64,000 nt of DNA from Bacillus sp. ISL-45 (GCF_018613195.1 NZ_JAGGQQ010000011.1:62001-126000), one strand, 5' to 3'; shown: positions 7,403-17,436, counted from the stretch's first letter. Program-made: numbers and translations. The notes: generated by a model from the letters alone, not told the origin.

Positions 7403-8389
7403 ATGAAGAAGACCACTCCATCCGCGTTCACGTCCTTAACTGATCATCAAATTGATGCATTATTGGATACAATCAGGAATGGCAATGCCATTCAGGACCG
7501 CACACCACAGATCGCAGTAAATAAAAAGCTTGATGATATATCAAAGAAAATCGATGAGGCTTCCAGGCAAATGGAAGAGATATTCGATATTGTTGCAAAG
7601 ACAGGAGTTGTCCCTGTTGGTGAAATCAAGAATGACATCCTTCCTGTAATCAGGCAGGCGGCTGAAATTCCCCATATCTACCATCTCTTCTATGAGCTGA
7701 AGGCGCAGGATGAGTATACCTACAGGCACACAGTCTGTGTTGGCATCATCTCCACATTGATAGGGAAATGGATGAATCTGGGCCAATCGGAGTTGAATGA
7801 TCTCACTTTGGGAGCGACACTCCATGATATAGGGAAAGCTCGTATCCCTGCCAACATCCTGAACAAGCCAGGAAGGCTGACGCAGGAAGAATACATTGAA
7901 ATGAAACGCCATACAGCTTATGGCTACCGGATGTTAAAGGACATTCCAGAACTAAATGAAAGAGTTGCGCTGATTGCTCTTCAGCACCATGAGCGTGAGG
8001 ATGGTGGAGGCTATCCGTTCAGCCTGAGCAGCGAAAAGATAGACGAGCTTGCGAAAATCGTTGCAATTGCAGACGTATACCATGCCATGTCATCCTCAAG
8101 GGTCTATCACCAGGCAGAGCCTTTCCATATTGTTATTTCCCAGATGCAAAACGATGTATTCGGAAAATTCAATCCGAAAATCATGCTCGTTTTCCTGTAC
8201 AGAATCATGGACAGCCTTGTAGGAAGGCGTGTCCTCCTTAGCGACGGCGAAGAGGGGACAATCTTGATGGTTGACCAATTCGAGCCGTTAAGAGCATTGA
8301 TTAAAACCGGGGATACACTTGTTGATTTGCGGCTGAATCGCGGGTTAAGGATCTCTCGAGTGCTTAATGATTCAATTGTAGGGGTATAA
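7403..8389 (+). CDS. HD-GYP domain phosphodiesterase
   Basis: A 328-residue protein. Residues about 100-290 form an HD-GYP domain with HDIGKARIP, HHEREDGGGYP and IADVYHAMSS, the family that hydrolyses cyclic di-GMP. The metal ligands of the HD core appear present. The N-terminal 95 residues have no known sensor motif and the C-terminal tail is short. ATG 7403 follows GAGGAGGGT. No GGDEF partner is encoded nearby. No transmembrane segment was seen, so it is probably cytoplasmic. Confidence 0.88.
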   Translation: MKKTTPSAFTSLTDHQIDALLDTIRNGNAIQDRTPQIAVNKKLDDISKKIDEASRQMEEIFDIVAKTGVVPVGEIKNDILPVIRQAAEIPHIYHLFYELKAQDEYTYRHTVCVGIISTLIGKWMNLGQSELNDLTLGATLHDIGKARIPANILNKPGRLTQEEYIEMKRHTAYGYRMLKDIPELNERVALIALQHHEREDGGGYPFSLSSEKIDELAKIVAIADVYHAMSSSRVYHQAEPFHIVISQMQNDVFGKFNPKIMLVFLYRIMDSLVGRRVLLSDGEEGTILMVDQFEPLRALIKTGDTLVDLRLNRGLRISRVLNDSIVGV

Positions 8390-8449
8390 TCTGCTGACGC
8401 CGTTCATATCTTTTAATAGTCAATGATGATGAATTAAAAGGGTGAGGGC

Positions 8450-8737
8450 ATGTACCGCTTTTCGATAGGTGATGAGGATTGGATTATCATTTTTTCTCCG
8501 CATCTTTCACTTGAGCAAACAGAAAAGGAAGAAATTATCCGTTCCATTGCCATCATGGGTCCCCAGTGGGCGGGGTTCAGCCATGGGGAATCCTTTGTGA
8601 TTTTCCAGCAGCTGGTCGGGGCAATCGTGGTGCGGATCGAAAAAGTTCCTTCGCTGATTTTAACCGTCTCGGCAGTCGTTAACAGGAATCGATGGTACAT
8701 TAATGACAACAACATAGTCGAGCCATTTGAGGAATAA
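8450..8737 (+). CDS. Hypothetical protein, 95 residues
   Basis: Not recognised. It is a soluble, tryptophan-containing protein (DEDWIIIFSPH near the start, PQWAGFSHGESFVIFQQ in the middle) that looks like a single alpha/beta domain. ATG 8450 has a GGTGAGGG ribosome-binding site. The gene sits 60 bases after the HD-GYP gene and is closed by a terminator at 8748, so the two may form one unit. Confidence 0.7.
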   Translation: MYRFSIGDEDWIIIFSPHLSLEQTEKEEIIRSIAIMGPQWAGFSHGESFVIFQQLVGAIVVRIEKVPSLILTVSAVVNRNRWYINDNNIVEPFEE

Positions 8738-8747
8738 TAAATCTTTT

Positions 8748-8783
8748 AGGCAGCTGATCATTTCAGCTGCCTGTTATTTTTTT
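8748..8783 (+). terminator. Intrinsic terminator
   Basis: AGGCAGCTG / CAGCTGCCT, 9-bp perfect stem, followed within four bases by a run of seven T. Confidence 0.88.
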
Positions 8784-8922
8784 AAGGGTTAGGGTACACA
8801 GCCAATGCAGGAAGGCGGGGAAAGCAGCAATAAAAGTCCTTTACGCTTTTGTCGAAAAAAAGATAAAATAGAGTTCGAAGATTAAACAGCACGTTCATAT
8901 AAAAGTTTTTCAGGAGGAAATT

Positions 8923-11100
8923 ATGAAATTGATTGTTGCGGAAAAGCCTGACCAGGGCAGAACGCTGGCCTCCGTATTCAAAATGAAAAAAAGGGATGGA
9001 TTCATCGAGATACTCCCCAATGAAATATTCCCTAAAGGTGCTTACGTTTCATGGGCAATCGGCCATTTAACGGAATTGTCTGCACCCGAGCAATATAATC
9101 CAGCCTGGAAAAAATGGTCGCTGGATACACTGCCGATCATTCCGGAAAATTTCAAGTACGAAGTCGTCAAATCGAAAGCAAAGCAATTCCAGATCATAAA
9201 AAAGCTTGCCACCGATCCGCAGGTCACTGAAATCATCCATGCAGGCGATGCCGGGCGCGAAGGTGAACTGATCATCAGGAACATCCTTCGCCTTGCCAAC
9301 TGCATGAAGCCAATGAAAAGATTGTGGATTTCCTCGCTGACTCCGAAAGCGATAAAGGAAGGCTTTCAAAACCTTTTGAAAGAATCAGATACAAAGAATC
9401 TATATTTTGAAGCATACACTCGTGCTTGTGCTGACTGGGTTGTCGGCATGAACGCATCGAGGCTGTACACTCTTCTTCTTCAAAAGAAAGGCTATTCAGA
9501 CGTGTTCTCTGTCGGCAGGGTACAGACTCCTACGCTTGCTTTAATTGTAAAAAGAGAGCTTGAAATCGAAAATTTCGTATCGGAACCATTTTGGGAAGTA
9601 CTCGCAAAATTCAATATCAATGGCAAGAAGTACAGCGGAAAATGGGAAAAAGACGGTGATTCACGGATTAAAACGAAAGAAATGGCCGAGAAAATTGCTG
9701 CTTTTTGCGATGGGAAGACTGCGGAAGCAGCAGAGGTTGCCTCTGAGAAAAAAGAATTCCTGCCGCCGCTTTTTTTTAATCTTTCTGCAATCCAGGCGGA
9801 AGCAAATCGCCGTTTTAAAATGTCGCCAAAAAAGACTCTGGACATTTTACAAGGATTATATCAAAGGGGAATCGTATCCTATCCGCGATCTGATTCCAGA
9901 TATGTAACCCCAGGAGAAGCAGAAGGCTTTTCTGCCATTTTGAATAAACTGCAGGCTAATCATGAGTATCAGCAGCTTTTTCCATTACCAAATTCATCGA
10001 TAAAAAATAATAAACGCTACGTGAATGAAAAAAAAGTCACAGATCACTACGCAATCATCCCGACTGAACAAGTTCCAAACCTAAGCAGGCTGTCCGGGGA
10101 TGAGCTGAAATTATATGATTTGCTGGCAAGGACACTGATTGCAGCCCATTATGGTCCATACATCGCGGAATATACAACCATCAAGACGGTCGTGGAGGGA
10201 CGAGCTGAGTTTATTTCCAAGGGAAAAGTCCAGCTGGATGAAGGCTGGAAAAAAGTTCTTCCGCAAAAAGACTCAGACAAAGAGCCAGAGCTGCCTGCTG
10301 TCCAGCAAGGAGAAACTGGAACGGTCATGAAAGCAGAGGTAAAGGAAAGCAAAACACAGCCGCCAAAAAGGCTGACTGAAGGCCAGTTGATTACCTTAAT
10401 GAAAACTGCAGGAAAGCATATTGAGGACAAGGAACTTGAAAAGGTTTTGATGAAAGCTGAAGGCCTTGGAACTGAAGCGACGAGAGCAGGCATCATTACC
10501 ATGCTTAAAGACAGAGCATATATTGAAGTCCGCAAAAACCTCGTATATGCAACTGCAAAAGCAAAAATACTCGTCGCGGCCGTTGGTGGACAAGTCCTTG
10601 CATCACCGGAAATGACAGCGAAATGGGAGCAGAGGCTGCATCAAATAGGGCAGGGAGAGGCTTCGCCCAAGCAGTTCATTGAGCAGACATCAAAAATGAT
10701 TAAACATCTTGTTTCTGAAACCTCCGAAGGCTCCTCAGGCTGGACTTTTTCCGAGGAACTTACAAACGCCTTTGTGCCGGGGAAAAAGGGCGGGCGATCC
10801 CGCCGAACTACTAACCTGGGGAAATGTAAAATATGCGATGGCATGGTTGTGGACAAAGGGACGTTCTACGGCTGTTCAAACTACCAGAAAACTAAATGCA
10901 ATTTCACTCTCTCCAAACAAATCCTTGGAAAGACAGTAACACAGAAAAATATCAAGAAGCTGTTGGCAGAAGGAAGTACAGACGTGATTGAAGGCTTCCA
11001 GAGTAAGGATAAAACCTTCAACGCGAAGCTATATTGGGATGGAGAGGAAAATAAACTCAAATTCGATATAGCTGCACAGCCGGTCAATCAAGGGGGATAG
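8923..11100 (+). CDS. topB: DNA topoisomerase III
   Basis: A 725-residue type IA topoisomerase; B. subtilis TopB has about 727. The N-terminal Toprim domain contains VAEKPDQGRTLA and GDAGREGELI. The cleavage domain holds SVGRVQTPTLALI and the active-site block SYPRSDSRY (nucleophilic Tyr near residue 320). The C-terminus carries a zinc-ribbon-like motif (CKICDGMVV...GCSNYQKTKC). It relaxes and decatenates DNA by single-strand passage. ATG 8923 follows CAGGAGG. It stands alone between a terminator and mntR. Confidence 0.97.
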   Translation: MKLIVAEKPDQGRTLASVFKMKKRDGFIEILPNEIFPKGAYVSWAIGHLTELSAPEQYNPAWKKWSLDTLPIIPENFKYEVVKSKAKQFQIIKKLATDPQVTEIIHAGDAGREGELIIRNILRLANCMKPMKRLWISSLTPKAIKEGFQNLLKESDTKNLYFEAYTRACADWVVGMNASRLYTLLLQKKGYSDVFSVGRVQTPTLALIVKRELEIENFVSEPFWEVLAKFNINGKKYSGKWEKDGDSRIKTKEMAEKIAAFCDGKTAEAAEVASEKKEFLPPLFFNLSAIQAEANRRFKMSPKKTLDILQGLYQRGIVSYPRSDSRYVTPGEAEGFSAILNKLQANHEYQQLFPLPNSSIKNNKRYVNEKKVTDHYAIIPTEQVPNLSRLSGDELKLYDLLARTLIAAHYGPYIAEYTTIKTVVEGRAEFISKGKVQLDEGWKKVLPQKDSDKEPELPAVQQGETGTVMKAEVKESKTQPPKRLTEGQLITLMKTAGKHIEDKELEKVLMKAEGLGTEATRAGIITMLKDRAYIEVRKNLVYATAKAKILVAAVGGQVLASPEMTAKWEQRLHQIGQGEASPKQFIEQTSKMIKHLVSETSEGSSGWTFSEELTNAFVPGKKGGRSRRTTNLGKCKICDGMVVDKGTFYGCSNYQKTKCNFTLSKQILGKTVTQKNIKKLLAEGSTDVIEGFQSKDKTFNAKLYWDGEENKLKFDIAAQPVNQGG

Positions 11101-11170
11101 CGCCTTGTCACCCTTGTTCTTCTATAGTAAACTTTAATATGGCTATTGCTTAAGCATTGGAGGTCATGGG

Positions 11171-11593
11171 ATGCCAACACCTAGTATGGAAGATTATATT
11201 GAGCAAATTTTTATATTAATAGAACAAAAAGGATATGCCCGGGTAGTGGATATCGCAGAGGCATTATCGGTCCATCCCTCCTCAGTGACAAAAATGGTCC
11301 AGAAGCTTGATAAAGACCAGTTCGTGGTTTACGAGAAATATCGAGGTCTTGTGCTGACTCCAAAAGGATATAAAACCGGCAAAAGGCTGGTCGACCGTCA
11401 TGAACTACTTGAGCAATTGCTGAAGGTGATTGGCGTAAAGGAAGAAAATATATATAATGATGTAGAAGGTATTGAACATCATTTAAGCTGGGATGCAATC
11501 GACAGGATTGGAGACCTTGTCCAGTTCTTTGAAGAAGATAAATCTCGTCTCCAGGAATTAAGAGCAATTCAAAAACAAAATGATGAAGAATAA
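11171..11593 (+). CDS. mntR: Manganese-dependent transcription regulator MntR
   Basis: A 140-residue DtxR-family regulator; B. subtilis MntR has 142. The metal ligands are all present at the same numbers: Asp8, Glu11, His77, Glu99, Glu102 and His103. The winged helix is residues about 1-70 and the dimerisation domain follows. With Mn2+ bound it represses uptake genes and activates efflux genes. ATG 11171 follows GGAGGTCATGGG. No MntR target gene of the uptake type is in the window. Confidence 0.97.
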   Translation: MPTPSMEDYIEQIFILIEQKGYARVVDIAEALSVHPSSVTKMVQKLDKDQFVVYEKYRGLVLTPKGYKTGKRLVDRHELLEQLLKVIGVKEENIYNDVEGIEHHLSWDAIDRIGDLVQFFEEDKSRLQELRAIQKQNDEE

Positions 11594-11629
11594 AACAAAC
11601 ACCTGACCATTAATTCAGGTGTTCAGACT

Positions 11630-11668
11630 GTAGACAAGCTCACTGAAACGGAGCTTGTCTACTTTTTT
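11630..11668 (+). terminator. Intrinsic terminator of mntR
   Basis: GTAGACAAGCTC / GAGCTTGTCTAC, a 12-bp stem followed by six T. A second hairpin, AACACCTGA / TCAGGTGTT, lies just upstream at 11598-11622. Confidence 0.88.
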
Positions 11669-11713
11669 GTGAGTGGTTAATTTCGGAAGTGGTAAATGCT
11701 ATATCATCAATGA

Positions 11714-11863
11714 AATGTACCCTTCTGGAAGGTGAACTCCCTGCATATGGTTACGATAAAAGCCGAATCGTGCCCTTATAGAAGGTGAACCCCCTGCATA
11801 AGGTTACGATAAAAGCCAAATCGTGCCCTTATGGAAGACAAACTCCCTGCATAAGGTTACGAT
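11714..11863. repeat. 53-bp tandem array (three units)
   Basis: The CCCTT core starts at 11720, 11773 and 11826, a 53-bp period. In units 2 and 3 ATCGTGCCCTTAT faces ATAAGGTTACGAT, 13-base arms complementary at 11 positions with an 18-base loop. The array lies between the convergent mntR and DUF3892 genes. Nothing else was recognised in the 11669-11926 gap. Confidence 0.85.
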
Positions 11864-11926
11864 TAAAGCAGCCTACTCCTTCTTACATAAATTTATAGGT
11901 TTACTTCCGTCCTTTTCTATATATAC

Positions 11927-11956
11927 AAACCACCTGACAATGCTGTCAGGTGGTTT
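11927..11956. terminator. Perfect 13-bp palindrome, probable bidirectional terminator
   Basis: AAACCACCTGACA / TGTCAGGTGGTTT with a four-base loop, ten bases past the stop of the DUF3892 gene. T-rich sequence follows on the plus side. Confidence 0.7.
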
Positions 11957-11965
11957 ATTCGTTTT

Positions 11966-12184
11966 TTAATAAATATCGGGAAATTGTTCAAAGCCTGTTC
12001 CATCAGCTGAGGCTAAGGAATTATTTCCATCTGCACCCTCATTGATATTTACGCCTGTAATTGTTCCTGTATTAACTTCCATCAGTGCCTTACGGTAAGA
12101 AATGATCCTTCCGCTCGATGTCTGGAAACTGATGATTTCACCAGCGTTATTTTTATGTATGGCAACCAATTGTTCTTGTTCCAA
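11966..12184 (-). CDS. DUF3892 family protein
   Basis: A 72-residue protein. The stretch LVAIHKNNAGEIISFQTSSG followed by RIISYRKALMEV and the INEGADG turn match DUF3892, a small domain of unknown function common in Bacillaceae. TTG 12184 is chosen because AAAGGAG lies 8 bases upstream; GTG 12202 is immediately adjacent to its own Shine-Dalgarno sequence. No membrane or catalytic motifs are seen. Confidence 0.75.
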   Translation of the reverse strand: MEQEQLVAIHKNNAGEIISFQTSSGRIISYRKALMEVNTGTITGVNINEGADGNNSLASADGTGFEQFPDIY

Positions 12185-12306
12185 TATAATCTCTCCTTTC
12201 ACACCTCCTAGTCTTGCACTTTTTCTGTAAAATTAAACTTAAGAGGAATTCCCTTTTTCGTAGCGAAATAACTATTATAGTAATTAGAAACTAGGCAGGT
12301 GAGCTT

Positions 12307-12990
12307 ATGGATACATTTGACTGGAAAATGGAATCTGAAAAACAGTGGGACAGTATGGCCCCCTCGTGGAATTCCAGGAGCAGGGGGATGTGGGAATCTG
12401 GAAGCCGAAAGGATATCGTGCCATTCATCAAGCAATTTGTTCCGGAGGGTTCCCTTATTTGTGATTTAGGCTGCGCGGATGGAACAGGTTCGGAAAAGTT
12501 GGCGGAAGCAGGATATCTGGTAACTGGAATCGATCTTTCCGAGGAGATGCTTGAAAGAGCCAGGCTGAATCCAAGGAATGAGCACTGTTTTTTCAACAAG
12601 GTAAGTCTATCGGATTGCGGAAGTCCTGATAACTATTTCGACGCGGTCATGGCAATTAATTCAATAGAATGGACGAACCATCCCAATGAAGCTTTAAGTG
12701 AAATGGCTCGCATCCTCAAACCGAATGGATATGCCTGCATAGGCATACTCGGTCCAACTGCAGGCCCAAGGACAAAGAGCTTCAGAAGATTGTATGGAGA
12801 AGAGGTAATCTGCAACACAATCATGCCATGGGAACTAGAGAGGCTCGCTATGGAAAATGGCTGGAGAAAAGCGGGTGAGTTCGGAGTTTTTAAAAAAGCA
12901 GCAGAGCAGGTGCCGCATGGTTCATTGCCAGCAGAACTGCAGCAAGCACTATCATTTATGTGGGTTTTCATGTTCCAGGTTTTAAAATAA
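12307..12990 (+). CDS. Class I SAM-dependent methyltransferase
   Basis: A 227-residue methyltransferase. Motif I is ICDLGCADGTGSEKLAEAG (about residues 57-75), followed by the acidic ribose-binding loop VTGIDLSEEMLERA and motif IV DAVMAINSIEW. It uses S-adenosylmethionine; the substrate is not evident (small-molecule type). ATG 12307 follows AGGTGAG. The AIM24 gene begins 12 bases after its stop, so the two form an operon. Confidence 0.88.
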   Translation: MDTFDWKMESEKQWDSMAPSWNSRSRGMWESGSRKDIVPFIKQFVPEGSLICDLGCADGTGSEKLAEAGYLVTGIDLSEEMLERARLNPRNEHCFFNKVSLSDCGSPDNYFDAVMAINSIEWTNHPNEALSEMARILKPNGYACIGILGPTAGPRTKSFRRLYGEEVICNTIMPWELERLAMENGWRKAGEFGVFKKAAEQVPHGSLPAELQQALSFMWVFMFQVLK

Positions 12991-13002
12991 GGAGGCATTA
13001 TA

Positions 13003-13695
13003 ATGAGTCGGTATTCAATTGAAGAGTTTGTGAACAACACAAAGCAGCAGGATAAAGGGGAAGGGCTATTTGAGCTGGAAACACCGAGAATGCTGGAAAT
13101 CAATTTGAATGGCCAGGTATGGTCGAAAGCAGGAGCGATGGTTTCCTATCGCGGCCAGATCAAGTTTGAGCGCGAGGGAGTGCTTGAACATGGGATCGGC
13201 AAGATGTTTAAAAAGGCGTTAACGGGTGAAGGTGCTTCACTAATGAAGGCAAATGGAAATGGAAAGCTTTATCTTGCTGATCAGGGAAAGAAAATATCAA
13301 TCTTGCATTTGCAAAACGAAGCCATTTTCGTAAACGGCAATGACCTGTTGGCATTCGAGCCTTCCATTAGCTGGGATATCAAGTTGATGCGCCGGGTCGC
13401 CGGAATGCTGTCCGGCGGATTGTTCAATGTCCGCCTCGAGGGTACGGGCATGGTAGCGATCACATCCCATTATGAACCGCTGACCCTGCTTGTCAGCCCG
13501 GATAATCCGGTTTATACAGACCCGAACGCAACAGTAGCCTGGTCTGGAAATCTCCAGCCGGAATTCGTAACAGATATTTCGTTCAAAACGTTCCTTGGCC
13601 GTGGAAGCGGCGAATCCATTCAGATGAAATTCAGTGGAGAAGGCTTCGTTGTCGTCCAGCCTTTTGAAGAAGTTTATTACGCTCCGCAAAGTTAA
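13003..13695 (+). CDS. AIM24 family protein
   Basis: A 230-residue beta-rich protein of the AIM24 family (yeast Altered Inheritance of Mitochondria 24), whose bacterial function is unknown. Family-like segments are [21 protein letters not shown] and [24 protein letters not shown], seen here in part. ATG 13003 follows AAGGAGGC. It is downstream of the methyltransferase and ends at a bidirectional terminator shared with metA. Confidence 0.85.
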   Translation: MSRYSIEEFVNNTKQQDKGEGLFELETPRMLEINLNGQVWSKAGAMVSYRGQIKFEREGVLEHGIGKMFKKALTGEGASLMKANGNGKLYLADQGKKISILHLQNEAIFVNGNDLLAFEPSISWDIKLMRRVAGMLSGGLFNVRLEGTGMVAITSHYEPLTLLVSPDNPVYTDPNATVAWSGNLQPEFVTDISFKTFLGRGSGESIQMKFSGEGFVVVQPFEEVYYAPQS

Positions 13696-13726
13696 TAGAA
13701 GAGCCGGAAATAGATCCGAAATGAAG

Positions 13727-13754
13727 AAAGGCATCGACTCCGTCGATGCCTTTT
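13727..13754. terminator. Bidirectional terminator between AIM24 gene and metA
   Basis: AAAGGCATCGAC / GTCGATGCCTTT with a 3-base loop between convergent genes. T runs follow on the plus strand, and A-rich bases on the other side give T in the minus direction. Confidence 0.85.
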
Positions 13755-13755
13755 C

Positions 13756-14664
13756 TTAATCCCATTCATATGGTGTAGCCTGGTATACATAATAGTTCAG
13801 CCAATTGGAGAAGAACAAATGGGCATGTGACCTCCAGCGGTTGACCGGTTTGTTTTCAGGATTATCATTAGGGAAATAATTCTCAGGCACTTCGATTTCA
13901 ATCCCTTTTTCCTTATCTCTTAAGTATTCTTCTGCGAGTGTTGCAGCTTCGTATTCAAGGTGGCCGGTAATCATGATTTTCCTGCTGTCTCTGCTGGAAA
14001 TAATCAGAGCGCCGGCTTCTTCTGATGAAGCCAGCAGCTTCAAATCAGGATGATCTTGCAATGACTCTTCAGGGATATCCGTATTTCTCGAATGCGGAGC
14101 AATAAATTCATCGTCGAATCCTCTTAAGATTTTTTCGGTATGGTCAAGAACTCTATGGTTGAACACGCCTGAGCACTTTCTCTGCAGGGCATACTTTTTG
14201 ATGCCAAAATGATGGTATAAAGCAGCCTGTGCTCCCCAGCATATATGCAATGTGGAAGTGACGTTCTGCTCTGTCCAGTTGAGGATGTCCTTCAGTTCGT
14301 CCCAGTAATGTACTTCCTCAAATTCCATCAACTCGATTGGTGCACCGGTGATGATCATGCCGTCATATTTCTTTTCTTTTACTTCGGTAAAGGTTTGGTA
14401 AAACTCTTCCAGATGGTATTGTGATGTATTTTTTGAATCGTATGTAGCGGTTTTTAAAAATGTTATGTTCACCTGGAGTGGTGTATTTCCAAGCAGTCTC
14501 AGCAGCTGTCTCTCTGTTTTTTCTTTTTCGGGCATGAGATTCAGGATCAATATATTCAACGGCCGGATATCCTGTTTTGCAGCTCGGCTGTCGTCCATGA
14601 TAAATATATTTTCTTTTTCCAGTATTTCTTTCGCTGGCAAGTGCAGCGGGATTTTTATTGGCAA
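13756..14664 (-). CDS. metA: Homoserine O-acetyltransferase MetA
   Basis: A 302-residue MetA-family enzyme that acylates homoserine at the start of methionine synthesis. The catalytic Cys is Cys142 in [15 protein letters not shown], and His/Glu lie in [15 protein letters not shown]. Residue 111 is Glu (GAPIE), which in B. cereus MetA goes with acetyl-CoA rather than succinyl-CoA use. TTG 14664 is chosen because GGGGAGGT lies 6 bases upstream and the resulting length matches the family. A MITE-like element begins about 25 bases upstream. No S-box riboswitch was found. Confidence 0.95.
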   Translation of the reverse strand: MPIKIPLHLPAKEILEKENIFIMDDSRAAKQDIRPLNILILNLMPEKEKTERQLLRLLGNTPLQVNITFLKTATYDSKNTSQYHLEEFYQTFTEVKEKKYDGMIITGAPIELMEFEEVHYWDELKDILNWTEQNVTSTLHICWGAQAALYHHFGIKKYALQRKCSGVFNHRVLDHTEKILRGFDDEFIAPHSRNTDIPEESLQDHPDLKLLASSEEAGALIISSRDSRKIMITGHLEYEAATLAEEYLRDKEKGIEIEVPENYFPNDNPENKPVNRWRSHAHLFFSNWLNYYVYQATPYEWD

Positions 14665-14688
14665 AGTATAACCTCCCCTTTGGTAAAT

Positions 14689-14866
14689 GCTGTTTTTCGC
14701 AATCCTTGTTGCTAATCGTACATGTTCTAATAACCGTATTAGTAAAGGTATCGAGGCTCTTTTCATGGAGACTTCTGTATAATGATTGCATCTATACTCG
14801 CAAAAAACCCATGTGGCGGTTTTTACTTTTGTTTGAAAAAGTAACAAAGTTTTTGAAAAGAGCCTT
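14689..14866. mobile_element. MITE-like element, copy A
   Basis: About 178 bp ending GAAAAGAGCC and beginning GCTGTTTTTCGCAA, so the ends are imperfect inverted repeats. It aligns over its length with copy B (shared TCGTACATGTTCTAA, AAAACCCA, GGTTTTTACTTTTG, AACAAAGTTT). It lies in the metA-fhs divergent region and so within or next to the metA promoter. The remaining 14867-15030 sequence is AT-rich leader of fhs with no structure recognised. Confidence 0.75.
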
Positions 14867-15030
14867 AGTAAACTAAAATCAATAATTTTTATTATAGTCT
14901 GAATTCTTTCGTGGAGCAATTGGCTAAAGAGGAAATTTTATGACAAATAAATATTTTTTGTCTGATAGTATTTCTCTGATGGTAAAATATAAGTTGGTAA
15001 GCATATAGAGAATATCTGGGGGGAATGGAA

Positions 15031-16719
15031 ATGGGAACAAATATTCAAGTTAAGTCAGATATTGAAATTGCTCGTGATAGTAAAATGAAACCAATTGTTG
15101 ATATTGCAGCGAACATTGGCCTGGACGCCGATGATATTGAGCTGTTCGGAAAGTATAAGGCGAAGCTTTCGTCAGAAGCTTTGGCTAAATTAAAAACAAA
15201 AGAAAGCGGCAAGGTCGTACTTGTTACTGCGATCAATCCTACTCCTGCAGGGGAAGGGAAATCAACTGTTACAGTCGGACTTGCAGATGCGTTGAACAAG
15301 CTTGGTAAAAAAACAATGATTGCTATGCGTGAGCCTTCTTTAGGACCTACTATGGGAATCAAAGGCGGTGCAACAGGCGGAGGTTTCGCACAGGTGCTTC
15401 CGATGGAGGATATCAATCTTCACTTCACGGGTGACCTGCATGCGATTACAACAGCGAATAATGCGCTGGCTGCATTGATTGATAACCATATGCAGCAGGG
15501 AAACAACCTTAATATTGATCAGCGCAGGATAGTTTGGAAGCGGGCTCTCGACTTGAATGATCGTGCATTGAGGAAGGTTATCGTCGGACTTGGCGGGCCA
15601 ATGCAGGGAGTTCCTCGTGAAGACGGCTTCGATATTACGGTTGCTTCTGAAATCATGGCTGTCCTTTGCCTTGCAAGTGACCTGAAGGATTTGAAACTGC
15701 GTCTTTCAAAAATGGTTGTTGCTTATAATTATGACAAGCAGCCTGTCACTGTGGGTGATCTAGGAGTAGAAGGGGCTTTGACGCTTTTATTGAAGGAAGC
15801 AGTCAAGCCAAATCTTGTCCAGACGATTGAACATACTCCGGCATTGATCCATGGTGGTCCATTTGCGAATATCGCACACGGGTGCAATAGTGTCATCGCC
15901 ACCGAGGCTGCATCCAAGCTTGCTGATTTCGTCGTTACGGAAGCAGGGTTCGGTGCCGATCTTGGAGCAGAGAAATTCTTGAATATTAAAGCAAGAACAG
16001 CAGGAATTGATCCGTCAGCTGTTGTTATTGTAGCGACTATACGCGCACTGAAGATGCATGGCGGAATGAAGAAAACGGAATTGGTCAGAGAAGACGTGAA
16101 AGCATTAAGGGATGGATTCACGAACCTTAAAAAGCATATTGAGACGATTTCAAGCTTTGGTTTGCCATATGTTGTTGCAATCAATCGATTCATTACAGAT
16201 ACAGAACTAGAAACAAATACATTGAGAGAGCTGTGCGAGAATGCTGGGATCCCGGTTGCCTTGACGGAAGTTTGGGAAAAGGGCGGCGCCGGCGGAGTGG
16301 AGCTTGCGGAGAAGCTTCTTGATGTAATTGAAAAAAGTGAAAACACATTTGCCCACCTTTATGACTTGTCCGATTCACTCGAGGATAAAATCAATACGAT
16401 TGCCCGTCAGGTTTATGGTGCGGATGGAGTCGAATTTTCGCCGAAAGCCAAGAAGCAGCTTGTTGACTTTGAAGGTTTTGGCTGGGGTGTGCTGCCAATC
16501 TGTATGGCCAAAACACAATATTCATTGTCTGATGATCCGCAAAAACTTGGAAGGCCAACAGGCTTCATTATTACAGTCAGGGAACTTAAGCCGTCAGTAG
16601 GTGCGGGATTTATCGTCGCATTGACTGGCGAAGTCATGACAATGCCTGGCTTGCCGAAGCTTCCGGCAGCATTGAATATGGATGTCGATGAAGAGGGCAA
16701 CGCTGTTGGATTGTTCTAA
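15031..16719 (+). CDS. fhs: Formate-tetrahydrofolate ligase
   Basis: A 562-residue enzyme that makes 10-formyl-THF from formate, THF and ATP. The ATP-binding motif [18 protein letters not shown] (about residues 70-87), the family block [21 protein letters not shown] (seen in part) and FADLGAEKF-type segments identify it. ATG 15031 is preferred over ATG 15025 because the GGGGGG ribosome-binding site ends one base before the latter. B. subtilis 168 lacks this gene while other bacilli carry it. It is monocistronic, divergent from metA, and followed by a structured terminator. Confidence 0.95.
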   Translation: MGTNIQVKSDIEIARDSKMKPIVDIAANIGLDADDIELFGKYKAKLSSEALAKLKTKESGKVVLVTAINPTPAGEGKSTVTVGLADALNKLGKKTMIAMREPSLGPTMGIKGGATGGGFAQVLPMEDINLHFTGDLHAITTANNALAALIDNHMQQGNNLNIDQRRIVWKRALDLNDRALRKVIVGLGGPMQGVPREDGFDITVASEIMAVLCLASDLKDLKLRLSKMVVAYNYDKQPVTVGDLGVEGALTLLLKEAVKPNLVQTIEHTPALIHGGPFANIAHGCNSVIATEAASKLADFVVTEAGFGADLGAEKFLNIKARTAGIDPSAVVIVATIRALKMHGGMKKTELVREDVKALRDGFTNLKKHIETISSFGLPYVVAINRFITDTELETNTLRELCENAGIPVALTEVWEKGGAGGVELAEKLLDVIEKSENTFAHLYDLSDSLEDKINTIARQVYGADGVEFSPKAKKQLVDFEGFGWGVLPICMAKTQYSLSDDPQKLGRPTGFIITVRELKPSVGAGFIVALTGEVMTMPGLPKLPAALNMDVDEEGNAVGLF

Positions 16720-16735
16720 GTAAAATAAAACATTT

Positions 16736-16825
16736 TGGTCAGTCCTGGCAGGCATAGTGTCGACGTGTGATTGTTATTTCTATCTAGCGTCTGACATAGT
16801 GCTTTACATTGGACTGACCATTTTT
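16736..16825 (+). terminator. Large structured terminator after fhs
   Basis: Perfect 10-bp arms TGGTCAGTCC (16736-16745) and GGACTGACCA (16811-16820) enclose 65 bases and are followed by five T. Inside, TGTCGACG and CGTCTGACA can pair with one bulge. Confidence 0.65.
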
Positions 16826-16871
16826 CATTTGGTAAAGGGCAGAATTATGACTGGTAAAAGGAGTGGAAGCT

Positions 16872-17402
16872 TTGTTTGATCCGACAGCTTTTGAAAACAT
16901 CAAAGTCGTCATTGAAGGCGATATATATGACAGGGATTTGAGCGGGGAAATTATTGTCATTGACCGCAATGACTGGATCAATGCCGCCAAGTTGTCGCGT
17001 AAATACGAAATTTCATTCGCAAAAAAAGGATATGAACAGGGGCTCTTGTCGGCAAACATGACCATCGAGGCCGGGTTGGAGAACCTCTCTGCTGAACTAT
17101 TGCAAAACGAGAATGCCAAACAGCTTGCAGGTTGTATAGTAGGTATTTCATTCAAGCTTTTACATAGAAACGAAATGAATGTTTTTAATGAAGTTCAGAA
17201 AGCACTGGTGGGGATTTGGGGAAGGGACCGGGCGATTGTGCAGACCGCCATGATCGACCCTTTGGAAAAGAAATCACTCATACAAAGTCAGGTGAAGGTT
17301 TCCTTTAATCGCCTTGTTTTCGAAGAACAGATCGACGACTTGTCAGAAATGGTCGATTATATGATAACTTCACTGGAAAAATTAAAAAAAATTATTGATT
17401 GA
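16872..17402 (+). CDS. Conserved hypothetical protein, 176 residues
   Basis: Not recognised. The soluble, acidic protein starts MFDPTAFENIKVVIEGDIYDRD and ends in a leucine-rich helix, EMVDYMITSLEKLKKIID. TTG 16872 is chosen because AAAAGGAGTG ends 6 bases upstream; GTG 16863 sits on the ribosome-binding site. No signal peptide, membrane segment or catalytic motif is visible. A terminator follows, so it is its own unit between fhs and degV. Confidence 0.75.
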   Translation: MFDPTAFENIKVVIEGDIYDRDLSGEIIVIDRNDWINAAKLSRKYEISFAKKGYEQGLLSANMTIEAGLENLSAELLQNENAKQLAGCIVGISFKLLHRNEMNVFNEVQKALVGIWGRDRAIVQTAMIDPLEKKSLIQSQVKVSFNRLVFEEQIDDLSEMVDYMITSLEKLKKIID

Positions 17403-17407
17403 ATAAT

Positions 17408-17436
17408 AATTCCTGTCTTTAAGGCAGGAATTTCTG
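17408..17436 (+). terminator. Intrinsic terminator (weak U-tract)
   Basis: AATTCCTG / CAGGAATT stem with a short loop and TTCTGTATT after it. Confidence 0.6.

Noticed and set aside
14665-15030. S-box or T-box leader before metA
   Set aside because: No conserved core motifs; the region is occupied by MITE copy A.
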